From Psoroptes ovis (Eukaryota > Arthropoda > Arachnida > Sarcoptiformes > Psoroptidae), in contig PQWQ01000016.1 in the NCBI GenBank assembly GCA_002943765.1, positions 1,116,001 through 1,180,000 of the forward strand: a stretch of DNA of 64,000 nucleotides. Reading direction: 5' to 3'. The position numbers and the translations under genes were made by a program. Position 1 is the stretch's first letter, and every line of letters begins with the position of its first letter. The notes under the pieces are model-generated. The model was given only the letters and a program-made list of their open reading frames with translations. It did no database searches and was not told the origin of the DNA. Shown here one piece after another: positions 12,992 to 24,760 of the stretch.

Positions 12992-14272
12992 TATAAATAT
13001 TCACTCTGATTATTTATGATGAAGAATTTAGATTTATTTTTAAGATTTCTTAGATTATAAACATAAATAATTCATCAAAAATACACACACACAAATGAAT
13101 ATGATTTGAATTTAATTTTAGAAATAAATAAACACATGAAACAAAAAATATTGACACCTATCAATCGATATTTGTCAATATTTTTTTTTATTTTCGTTCA
13201 TATCATGTGTATAATTATTCACATTGATATGTAAATAAATAAATAAATTAAATGAGCTTTGAATGGATAATCTTTGATGAATTATTTTTGTATTTTTTTG
13301 GCTATTTCACTCATTTATTTTTCGATTTGCATAAAAAACATTGATTTTCTCTGTGTGTAAATACATACACACGTACAATCACATCGATATTGCTTAAATA
13401 TGTGCATTTCAATATTAATATTCACATACATTTTATATTATTTCACACACACACACACATAGAGAGAGAGAGGAGAAAATAGATTAATCATAATTTGAAT
13501 ATTAATATCGATATTTTTTTGCCTATGTATTTGATCATAGGTCAAACACAATTGAAATGATGAATAAATAAAACAAAGTTCAAACTATTGTTTTCGATAT
13601 TTCAATATTTTAATATTAAAATATGTATAGTTATATATTTGTAACAATATATTATATCAATACCTATGTACGTATATAAATAAGTAAATTTATATTTTTC
13701 TTGATTGAATATACATATATATGTATTTGATTGAATATCGTATAATGATTTATTATTATTCAATATTTTAAATTATTTTTAAATCCTTTAATTCAATGTA
13801 AGAAAAAATGAATATCAATTCAATAATAATCATTTATTTATTATGATTATTATCATCATCATTATTATTATTATAATCATCCAAATCCATTTAATACATT
13901 TCAAATGTATACTTGAAACAAAAAAACACTTTAAAATAACATTTTCTTTGATTTATTTTGATTTAATCTGATTTAATCAGTACAATGAAAATCTTGAAAG
14001 GAAAAAAAATCAAAGATTTTAGATAAAAATCCGTTGACATTGATATATATTAATGAATCAATGAAATGAATGGAAATGTCTCATTCATTTATCATTATTT
14101 TTAAGCATTTCAGGATTATCAATTTCAATTGATGATGGTCAATATTTTTCTGATAAATGAATTACATTATTTTGTTCCTGTTGTTTTCCACGAAAATGTT
14201 TTGGGATTTTTTGTATTTTATTTATGACTAGTATTGGAGTCTTGAAACTTGTAATATGTCATAACCATAACG

Positions 14273-14304
<32 letters not shown>

Positions 14305-15203
14305 AATAAAATTAAATATTGTCATCATCCACAAATGTATATATTTTGAATTTCGATGTATTGAATAAATGAAAATGGATAAATAAAATGGAAATTATTG
14401 TCGTTTTTGTATCATTGAAAATTGATGGAATTTTTTTTTTGCTAATTTTATATATTTGCGCGTATGTCAAAGTTATTTTGAATAATTTTTGCGTATTTTT
14501 TGCGAGAGAAAAAAACCTTGACACTGTCATTGGTTTTTTTTTTATGGGGCCAATTTGATTTATATTTTTGAAGACTAAAACAAACAAAAATTTAAAAATC
14601 ATCATTTTAGATGTTTGTAGATTTATGAATAATTTTGAATGAATTTGAATGCATACTGCGATCCTAAAGGGAGGAATCGGAATTAATTCGGATGGATTAT
14701 TAGAATATTTTCCATTTGATTTCTATGAATTTTTGTTTTTGAAAATTTAATAAAAATATTATGTGAATGAATCAACGGGGCCAATAATTTTTTGAAACAT
14801 CGTGATTGAAATATTTAAGAAAAATACAAATCATACAAAATAATTGTATAATAATTTGACAAAATATCATAAATCAGAAACATGATTTTCGATTTAAGAA
14901 ATTTTTTAAATTCGTAGAAAATTCATGAAAATCAATCAAATTCAAATCCAAAGATAAATCAAATCGTAATTTTACATAGTTTTTGATTGATGTATCAGCT
15001 TAGAATACAATAAAACAATACAAAATATTTCAAAATTTTTCAACAAAAAAAACACGTGTAAAAATTAAAGATAAATAGTTCAATTCTAATGCTCGATTCA
15101 ATCAATTCAATCCATCATTCACTGAATATGTGTAAAACTGAATTTTCTTCAGTTGAAATTCGTTGATTACGATCATAAATACAAGTGTTTGTGTATGTAT
15201 GTA

Positions 15204-15283
15204 TTAGATTGTCCGGAAAGTTTTTGCGGGTTATTTTGTAGAAAATAATTGGAAAATCGGCAAAAACTTTTCGGACAATTTAA
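15204..15283 (+). mobile_element. Palindromic MITE (copy 3)
   Basis: TTAGATTGTCCGGAAAG...CTTTTCGGACAATTTAA, flanked by TA on both sides. Confidence 0.85.
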
Positions 15284-15556
15284 TAGATTCAGTTATTCGT
15301 ACAATAATTTCAAAAATTGTAAAAATTATTTCAATTATTCAAGATGTTTAATTGTTTAAAATGGAGAAATACGCGCGCACACACACACACGTGTTCATGT
15401 ATGTCTCTTCTCTCTGTGTGTGTGTGTGTGTGTTATAATTATTATTATTATCATAATCATCATTTGAAATCATCATCATCATCAATTCGTAAATTATAAT
15501 AATCGTAATAATCATAATAATAATGATGGTAATACATTTTATATGTATTAAATTTA

Positions 15557-15636
15557 TTCGGTTGTCCGAAAAGTTTTTGCCGATTATATCATAGAGAGTT
15601 ATGAAAAAATCGGCAAGAACTTATCGGACGACCTAA
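15557..15636 (+). mobile_element. Palindromic MITE (copy 4)
   Basis: TTCGGTTGTCCGAAAAG...CTTATCGGACGACCTAA with a GATTATATCATAGAG loop. The left and right arms belong to different variants (AAAAG against CTTAT). Confidence 0.85.
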
Positions 15637-16279
15637 TATATATTTTTGTTGTTGTTTTGAGCTGTTGTTATATATTTCATTATCACCACAAAACATATGA
15701 AATGAACGAATTTATAACGGTATATACATTTTATACATGATATAATAATAATAATAATAATATAAATAATATAAATTTGACCTTTAAAATAAAACAATAG
15801 AATGATCATTCATTCATTCATTCATCCATTTATTATTATAATGATTTGACATTTTGAAATATTTTTATTTTATTTTATTTCATTTTTTTCATTATTTTTA
15901 CTTTCTTTTCGGGAAAGATTTCTTTTTGGAAAAGATTTCTTATAAAGATTTCCAAAGACACATTCAAATTTTCTTTGATTTTCTCGTATTAAAATCTTGG
16001 TAAATACAATCGGTAACACACATTCAATCGTGTGTGTGTCTGTGTGTACACTTGTTCTCATCGATTTATTGGTTTGTTAATCTTATATTTGATCTCGAAG
16101 CTTTCGTATATTGAAAGCTCTGTTGATAATGATAGATTATTCAACAAAGAAGAAAAAAAAATTAAAATTTAACAGGGTTAAATCGATTAATACTTAATGA
16201 AAACAAACAAATAAAACATTATATTTAAAATATAATGTTTTTCGCCTAAAATCAAATTAATGAAAATTATAAAATTGTA

Positions 16280-16362
16280 TTAGGTTGTCCGAAAAGTTTT
16301 TCACCGATAATATCGTAGAGGGAATCATGAGAAAATCGACAAAAACTTATCGGACAACCTAA
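16280..16362 (+). mobile_element. Palindromic MITE (copy 5)
   Basis: TTAGGTTGTCCGAAAAG...CTTATCGGACAACCTAA, TA on both sides, loop with ATATCGTAGAGG. Confidence 0.9.
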
Positions 16363-16640
16363 TAAATCGATTGAATCAAATGAAGAAAAAAAAACTTGTT
16401 ATCGACAATTTTTGACAATTTTCACTTCAATTTCAATGCATCTCGAATTGGATTTGAAATTTTTCAAAAAAATTTTTCTCTTGTTTTACGATTGAATAAG
16501 CCTTTGCCACTGAGCTTTAACTTGTTAAAATTTGAAATTGATTCATTTAAATTTTTCATTTTAAAATGATTAAATACCATTTTCATTCATCAGCACATTC
16601 ATTCATTCATTCATTCAATTCAATTCAAAGCCAATAATAA

Positions 16641-16722
16641 TAGGTTATCCGAAAAGTTCTGACCAATTTTCCTCGAACAAATTCATTGATTAAGCCGAAT
16701 AAACTTTTTGGACAGCTTAATA
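16641..16722 (+). mobile_element. Palindromic MITE, subfamily B (copy 6)
   Basis: TAGGTTATCCGAAAAGTTCT...CTTTTTGGACAGCTTAA. The inner sequence ...GATTAAGCCGAATAAAC marks subfamily B, shared with 20602, 22643 and 23590. Confidence 0.8.
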
Positions 16723-17439
16723 ATAATATAAATGGACTTGCATTGACTTTGAATGATTGATAATAATAATAATTTATAATAATAATTTATAATTATTTTA
16801 AAAATAAATTCAATCATTATCATCAATTATTGTAGTATTATTATTATTTAAAAAAAGCTTGATTTGTCAAATTTTCATTGTATATGGCAGTCAATGAATG
16901 ATAAACACCGTGATAATAACAGTGATTTCAATGCACGAAAAAACACATGCATACGAATTTATTTATTGAGCTTGAACTATCATTAAATATATTATGATGC
17001 AATTAATTTTCAAACAAATAATTGGAAATCTGTCGTACATTTCAACGAGCATTCAATTGCGATAAAAGGCAATTTCACTCTAGAATTTTTAAATTTCTGA
17101 ATTTTGATTTGAATTCAGCTCAAATTCAATGCCAAAATTGTCAATTTCAATCAATCAATCAATCAATCGATTTGCTTTCAACACATCTCTATTAATCAAT
17201 AAATGAAATGAATCAATGAAATGAATCAATGAATTCACTGAATAAATCAATGAAGAAATCAATGAAAAAATTATTATTCCATCACCCCAATTAGGCATTG
17301 TAAGTATGTATTTGACGAAAGCCTAAGTCACACACTAGTAAAATTTTTTGCGCACTACGCAAATAAATCAACACAAAATTTGTGATATCAAAATGCCATA
17401 ATACGAAATTTTATTTTATTAAAAATTAATACTTTTACT

Positions 17440-17880
17440 GATCTTCACACGACCAGGGTCTATCCATGACAAAAATTTTGAATGTTTGTGCTTGCTCTTT
17501 TATATGTTTTGGGTTTTGAAATGTTTAGACAATTCAGTTTTAGAAATGTTTTGGTTATTCAGCTATGGTAATGTTTACATAATCTGTTTAAATGTGTTAC
17601 ATGGAAATGTTTTGTCTTCTTTGTTAATTGTTATTTCACCTTATTTGGAATATTTTATAACATCATCGACATGATGTTAATCTTTGATCTGATTTCGATA
17701 CTGTGGGAATGTTTACTCAATCATTTTATGACCAGGATGTTTTGTCTACTGAAATCGGGAATATTTGAATTATTTTATTTTTGTTTTGTTTTTCACAAAT
17801 GTTATTGTTCATTTCAGGTTAGTACGTGATAATTCGAGATTTATTCTTGATTACAAGGTTCATACATTACATGTATATTT
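17440..17880. other. T/G-skewed stretch with recurring AATGTTT motifs
   Basis: The plus strand is unusually T- and G-rich. Variants of AATGTTT(T)G/AC recur at irregular 20-60 bp spacing (near 17480, 17519, 17547, 17570, 17608, 17709, 17739). A 62-residue frame across it has no family resemblance. Nature unknown; possibly a decayed repeat. Confidence 0.35.
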
Positions 17881-19758
17881 TATTATTTTATTTATGAAAA
17901 GACCGGAATATCAATCTTTTCGAAATGAATTAATTAATTGAATCAATTGAATTGATTGAATTGAATTGATGGAATTTCATCTTATTTCGTATTAATTTAC
18001 TTGTAAATTAATCAAATCACTTTGTCTCCATGCGTTTTTTTTTTTTTTTTGTTCGATGAATTCGTAGACCTTGATTTTTTACATTTTTTTTCTGTGCGTA
18101 GGAATTTATAAAATTTCACAAGAAATATTTTTTGTTGGATAAATAAATAAATGTATCGAATGAATTTAGGGCGAAATTATCCATTGAATTTCAAAAAAAA
18201 AGTATTCTGAAAAATGTATAAACTTAGACAAATATTTGAAAAATGAAAATAGCCTTATCATTTGTACACATTTGTTTGTACCTGAGACAATTTTACATTT
18301 TTTGAACAACAGTGGCTTAGTGTATAAACAACTGTAGAAATGTCATCAAAATTGAAAAATCTATTTGTCATCTATGAGCTACAATGAAATTCATTGACCA
18401 TGTACAATATCTTTGTACTCAGAGGAAGGAAAAAAAATGGTTAATCCACATGTGTTTAACTAAGAAATTCCCATTAAAAACTAATCATGATTTGCCATAT
18501 GCAAATTGAGGTTCGATTTTTCAATAAAGAAAATATTCAAAGGTTCAATTTGATCAATTGGCGATGATTATGATGTTGATGATGATGATGATGATGATGG
18601 TGGCGACACCCAATTGTCATTGATTATTTGTAAGCTTTGTCCATTTTGTAAAATATAAATCCAAAATTCAAAAATACAAATCCAAAATTCAATTATTTAT
18701 ATTCGAAGGTTCAAAACATGAATTAAAACATGGTCAAACATTGTTTGTTCAAAAAGAATGAAAAAAAAAAATTGAAATTAAAATAAAATAAAATAAACCA
18801 CCCAATTATCATTTACAAATTGATGAATATATTTTTATATATGAAATGAACAAAATAGATCATGAATGAAATTATTATTGTACGATTCAAATTCAAATTC
18901 AATGCTATCGTTTAATTTGAAATTAAATCGAATCGTTGTTAATTTGTTGTTTTGGTGGCTTAGAATGCAAATTCTTTTGAAAATTCTTAGTCATACCTTA
19001 ATGGCTTGATTTTCATTGAAAATATTAACGTTCAAATGATTTTTCGTATTTTTCCCATGACATTGCCAAGTATCAATTATCAATGATCGAATCAATCAAA
19101 TCGAATATCATTCGATTAATATTGATTTGATTTGATTGAATGGTGGCTTTTAATTTTTCCACGTTACATTCCATGTTCAGTATAGTCGAATAATAAAAAT
19201 CATAATGATTTCCGACCCACCTTTTACATTCCACCCATATTTAGTTGACTTTATTCCATATGACATTTGACAAAATTTTGTTTTCACCTTGATCATCATC
19301 AAAAATTTAATTTTCAGCATAGAAAATATGAAAAAATGAATAATTCATAAATCACTCGGTTGAAATATTCGCTGAAAAACATGTGTGTGAAAATCATTCC
19401 CCAATGAACGATGAACGATTGACAAAGTCAGACAATTTGTGGAGCAAATAAATTCAAAAAAAAATCATAAATAAATTATGTAATCAAATCATATTTAAAA
19501 GTGATGAAAATAGACATACATTAAGAAGAATTTTTTTGCCATTTTAGCCTATTCGCAGCTAAGATTATAATTATTATTACCATTATTAATAATAATCATA
19601 ATTATTGATAATTGAATGAAAACATTCAAAAATAGTGTTTGTTTGGCGTTGTTTGTTACATTTAATATTATTATTTTACATTGAATATATTAATGAGCAA
19701 TCATAAATTTAGTAACAAACAAGTAAACAAGCCAGTAAGCAAATAAACAAATATGTAT

Positions 19759-19840
19759 GTGGCTGTCCGAAAAGTTCATTCCGATTATTCATAATAGAGT
19801 TGTGCATAAAAATTGGCAAAAACTTTTCGGACAACCTGAA
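19759..19840 (+). mobile_element. Palindromic MITE (copy 7)
   Basis: GTGGCTGTCCGAAAAGTTC...AACTTTTCGGACAACCTGA. Confidence 0.8.
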
Positions 19841-20203
19841 TATAAATCAAAGGTTTTTCAATTTTTTTTTTTTTTTTGATTTAGAAATGTAATTCGATCA
19901 ATCAAAAAATTGATTATCAATCAGTTGATTTATTTTATATTTTTTCGACATTAATAATTTTTGCGATTGGCAAGGCCATTGGTCATTTGTTGTGCGTATC
20001 CATATAAATTAGATTCATTAACAAATAGTTTTTTGGAATGCGCTTAGCTTCGTATTGGCAATTCCATCATTTCCATTTATTCATTTATTTTTTGAATTTC
20101 AGATCAAAGTAAATCAAAGTAAAGGTCTTAAAATAATACGAAAATTTGTTCTTGATACAATTTTTGTTATTTTTGCTGCTGTTTTGATTCAATTATCACT
20201 ATT

Positions 20204-20228
20204 TTGACGCAACAACTTGTTGCGTCAA
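20204..20228. repeat. 25-bp palindrome with GC-containing arms
   Basis: TTGACGCAACAA and TTGTTGCGTCAA are exact reverse complements separated by one C. No sign of a larger element around it. Confidence 0.7.
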
Positions 20229-20601
20229 TGAGACTAGTTTCAATTTGATTCATTTTGAATTTTAAGATTTTTAAATTTCTTAGCTAAGATAGTTTTCATA
20301 ATTTCTTCAAAAAATGAAATTGAATACGATTACAATCATTATTATTATGATGATAATCAAAAGTCTTATTTGTTTGTTTGTTTGTAGTTTTATCTATTTA
20401 ACAAATGAATGAATTTCTTAAAGTATTTGGTAGTCGGCAAAATTGTGCAATTTTTTCACTTTGACTAATTTATTTTATAAGAAAAAAATTTAAATATTCT
20501 CCCCCCCAAAGACCATTGAACAATGAGTCTTTTAATTTTTTAAAAAATTAAATTGGTGACATTTTTGCTCATTGTAAATGCTTTGAAGAATATGAAAATA
20601 T

Positions 20602-20686
20602 AGCAGGTTGTCCGAAAAGTTTTGGCCAATTTTCATGTGGCAACTCTATCGGATTAAGCCGAATAAATTTTTGGGACAGCCTGCTA
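20602..20686 (+). mobile_element. Palindromic MITE, subfamily B (copy 8)
   Basis: The outer arms ATAGCAGGTTGTCCGAAAAG and GGGACAGCCTGCTAT pair well. The interior CATGTGGCAACTCTATCGG defines subfamily B. Confidence 0.85.
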
Positions 20687-22642
20687 TATTTGTGTAGCAA
20701 AACAAAACAAAAACAATCTTGTCTTGTAATTTCATTGTTTATTATCAATTTTGAGAAAATTTGTAAGAAAAAAAAGATAAAACTTGGCCAAACAAGTGAT
20801 TGATAATGACATTTGTGTGTTGTTGTATTAGACATATGGGCAGTATTTACGATAAATTTATCTCAAAGATATTTAATGACCGGCAAAACACAAGAAAAAT
20901 TTCCAGGAAATTTTCTAGCCAAATAGAAATATGCGAGAAAATACGAGAGAGAAATGATGAATTTAAATACCAAAACAAATAAAAATTTCCTGCAACATTC
21001 CAATACCATGTAATTATTATTTTGTTTGAAATCATTAAAACATCTTTCAATTATAACAGAAGATAATTGAATCAAATAATTAAAGGTTAGTAGTCAATGA
21101 TTATGCGGTCAATGGTCATCATGATCATCATTTGTTTGATGAATTGACCAGTGAAATATCGATTGTAAACAATTATTGATTAAACATTTTGGGTGCTTGA
21201 TTTTCGCCTTATCATTATACGATATTAATCTTCAGATTTTTTCAAACAGTTCTAATCTTCGATTAGTTATTATTTAATTGAAATTCATTGATTCATTCAT
21301 TCAAAAATAAAATGATAAAACGTGATCAATTGTAAATTAATCAAAATTGAACATGTCGATAAGTTGTTTGGTGAATTGGCTTGAAAAAATGCAATCAATT
21401 TCAATTGAAAATTGATAATTGAGATTTTTCAAAATTTTCAAAATTATTTTTCCTGGTCCTTTCACATGGCCCAAATCAAAAGATCTAATCTTTCGAATCT
21501 AATACCTTCAAGTATTTCAGCAAAATTGACTAGCTGTTTGCACACACATTGATTGATCAAAATTCAATTTTTACATATTGCACCAACAATAATTTGAATA
21601 TATGACAATGACATTGGTATTGTTTTGAATTGAAAATTTGTATCAATTATTCATTTTTTCTTCATTCAAATTTTCCATTGTTTTTTTTCGGGGCCATAGA
21701 AATATAAGTGTTTGGATGATGATTGATTTGATTTGAATTGAAATTTGAATTTGAATTTGAATTTGAATTTGAGAAATTGAAATTGGCTCAAGTCATACAT
21801 ATAAGATATGTATAAGATATGTATGAAATATGTATTTATGTACATTTTTTTGATTTGATATTTATGTGTTTAAATCATTCAAATCAAATGTATATGAATG
21901 TCACACCTAACTGTCTTTGAAATGAAAATTAAATCGAATCGAATCGACTTGAAAATCAATTTTCAATGATTATTGGGATTTGTTTCATCAAAACGAATAA
22001 TACAAATGGATTTCTCATTGTGTGTGTGTGTGTGTATCGCCCATAATAATTTTCGCAATCCATTGTTTTGTTTCAAAAATGAAAAAAAATACAAAAAACT
22101 AATCAATAGCTTTACATTGAAAAATCATATTTGAAATCATTTGTGTGTGTAACATGTGTGTGTGTGGATAGCATCTGTTGTTTTTTTTTTTTTTTTTTTC
22201 GTTGGTCAAAAGATTAGTGAAATTCCAAAGCATAAAAAAAATGAAAGGCTATAGCCTGATAGCTTAGCATGAATGCTTAAAGCTTAATAATGCTTTGTTG
22301 TATGGTCACCAAAAAAGCTTATTCATGTATCTATGAATGAACGAATAAATCAAGGATAATAATGATGATTATTGTTATTATTATTAGCAACAAAATTCGT
22401 AATTAAAACAATAATTAATTTGTTTTAATTAATAAAAATGGGAGAAAAATTGGATTCATATTCTTTTTTTATAATTATTTTAATTGTATTTTATTCGATG
22501 TTGCATTCATTTCATTTCATTCATTCATTTAGATTGAAATTCATTTTCAAATTTTCAAAATTGAAATTTCAATCAAATCAAATTAAATCAATTCAATTTT
22601 TAATTTCAATTATTTTGGTCAAATTTTTTTCTATGAAATATA

Positions 22643-22727
22643 TTAAGGATATCCAAAAGAAATTCATTCAGCTTAATCCGATAGAATTGCCACATGAAAA
22701 TTGGCCAAAACTTTACGGACAATTTAA
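22643..22727 (-). mobile_element. Palindromic MITE, subfamily B (copy 9)
   Basis: The inverted form of the copy at 20602: it reads CCGATAGAATTGCCACATG and ends ACTTTACGGACAATTTAA. Confidence 0.8.
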
Positions 22728-23589
22728 TTGATTTATTGATTTATTCATTTAAATCAATCAATCAATTAATGAATTAATCAATATTTGAAATGTACATATT
22801 TTGACATAGAAACAATCAAAACAATCACATCAAAATGTTGATTAGCAGTACAACAATTATTGTCGTTGTGGATTTGTACATGAATTTTTTTTTCAAGATC
22901 AAATTTATTTCAGATCTACATCAAAAAAAAGATATCAATTCATATATATAAATATATGCCGCCGCGAACACACAGATTTGTCAGTCAAAATGTCAAATAC
23001 GAATTTGAAAATGAAATCTTTGTATTGACAAGACATGTTTTTAGGGGCTGCTGTATGTAACATTCATCGTTGTTGTCGCTGTTGTTGTTGTTATTGATGT
23101 TTTGTTATCAATTGTCCAAATCATCATCATCATCAAAGACACACACACAGATGATTGTCAGTAGACACATTTCAATCCATTCAGCCTTAATCATATCAAT
23201 GAATGAATGAATGAAATAGGAGATACAAGTCAACAGATAGAAGACGATGAGTATATATATTCACAGTCATCATTTGATGCACAGAAATAATAGAACAAAA
23301 TATGACAAGATGGATGTTCCACAAATTTTTTTTTCTGTTTTGTTTGACATTGAAGACATGTATATTTATAAGAAAAGTAACAAAAACAAAAACGATTAAA
23401 GGCTATAAATTCATCTTATATAAATGTATGTATGTACATCTTAAATACATACACACACACACACACACATTCAGCTGTGAAATAATGACAATAAAATGTC
23501 TTTATTATTATTATTATTATTATTATTATCAATGATTTCATTCCATGAGTAAAAAGAAAAAAATGGTATTTTGAAAAAATAAAAAAATA

Positions 23590-23672
23590 TTAGGTTGTAC
23601 GCAAAAGTTTTGACCGATTTTCATCGGGCAATTCTATTCGATTAAGCTGAACGAACTTTTCGGACAGCTTAA
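23590..23672 (+). mobile_element. Palindromic MITE, subfamily B (copy 10)
   Basis: TTAGGTTGTACGCAAAAGTT...CTTTTCGGACAGCTTAA with the subfamily B interior (GGGCAATTCTATTCG). It is followed 21 bp later by another copy. Confidence 0.8.
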
Positions 23673-23693
23673 TATAGCTTAATATATTTCATA

Positions 23694-23773
23694 TTAGATC
23701 GTTCGATAAAATCTTGCCAATTTTTCAATGATTTTCTACGATATAATCGGCAGAAACTTTCTGGACAACCTAA
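23694..23773 (-). mobile_element. Palindromic MITE (copy 11)
   Basis: TTAGATCGTTCGATAAAATC...AAACTTTCTGGACAACCTAA. The loop TTTTCTACGATATAATC is in minus orientation. TA on both sides. Confidence 0.8.
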
Positions 23774-24171
23774 TATTATAAACAAGTGTATCCTTACACA
23801 CACACACACACACACACACAAAAACAAATGTTAATTACGAATTTTGCAAATGAAACAAAAAACCATGTTGAATCCATGGATCCATCATCAATAATGTTAA
23901 TTGGAAAATACGGAATTTTAATCGAATAAATGCAAAAATCGATTCACAATTTGAATTTAATTTCCATTTACTTATTCGATTCAAGCCAAATACATTCATC
24001 CATTGTGTCTGTGTGTGTGTTTGTTTCTATTATTACACAAACATATATCAAAGTAAAAATAAATAAATAAATAAGAAAATCATTAAATTTCGATTATTTT
24101 GATGATGATGATGATGATTACGATTACAGACACTCACTAAGACACACACAAAACACACACACACACAAACA

Positions 24172-24330
24172 ATGATGGTCATTGATATATTTGATTGTTT
24201 AAACATTTTTCTTATTATTTCCACTGTTTATGTCACAAATATTTTGATTTATTTTGAAATTATTGAACGTAATACAGCTAAACAACAACAGCAACCACTT
24301 GTTGAATGTTTTGAATATAATAATCAATGA
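24172..24330 (+). CDS. Possible 52-residue micro-protein with one membrane segment
   Basis: An ATG-initiated frame (second ATG in the next codon) to TGA at 24328-24330. The N-terminus is MMVIDIFDCL, then a hydrophobic stretch NIFLIISTVYVTNILIYF, then a polar tail EIIERNTAKQQQQPLVECF. This is a plausible single-pass topology. Against it: such frames arise readily in AT-rich DNA, CA repeats flank it on both sides, and there are no recognisable neighbours. No family is recognised. Confidence 0.2.
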   Translation: MMVIDIFDCLNIFLIISTVYVTNILIYFEIIERNTAKQQQQPLVECFEYNNQ

Positions 24331-24679
24331 TTCAGTCTATTTTTGCACACACACACACACAAACATACACAGATTGTACAGATCCATACAGAATGGTCAA
24401 TCATCATATGGACTCAGTACGAATACACACACACACACACACACATACACAAATAGTAACAATAAATTGAAAGATTATTGTTATTATTATTATTATTATA
24501 AATAACAATACAAAGATGTTTCAATGTTTTTTTTTCTTTCTCACTGTGTATGTATTCTATGAATGAATGAATGAATGAATGAATTTTTCAAAAATTTTTG
24601 AACAAAATAAAAAAAAATTCAATTTAAATTTAAATTTTATACCTTGAAATTAATATATTTTCCTTTTGTCCTCATTTTA

Positions 24680-24760
24680 TTGCGTTGTCCGAAAAGTTCT
24701 TGCCGATTATATCGTAGGAAATGATGATAAAATCGGCAAGAACTTATTGGACAACCGAAT
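24680..24760 (+). mobile_element. Palindromic MITE (copy 12)
   Basis: TTGCGTTGTCCGAAAAGTTC...GAACTTATTGGACAACCGAA, loop GATTATATCGTAGG. Confidence 0.85.
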
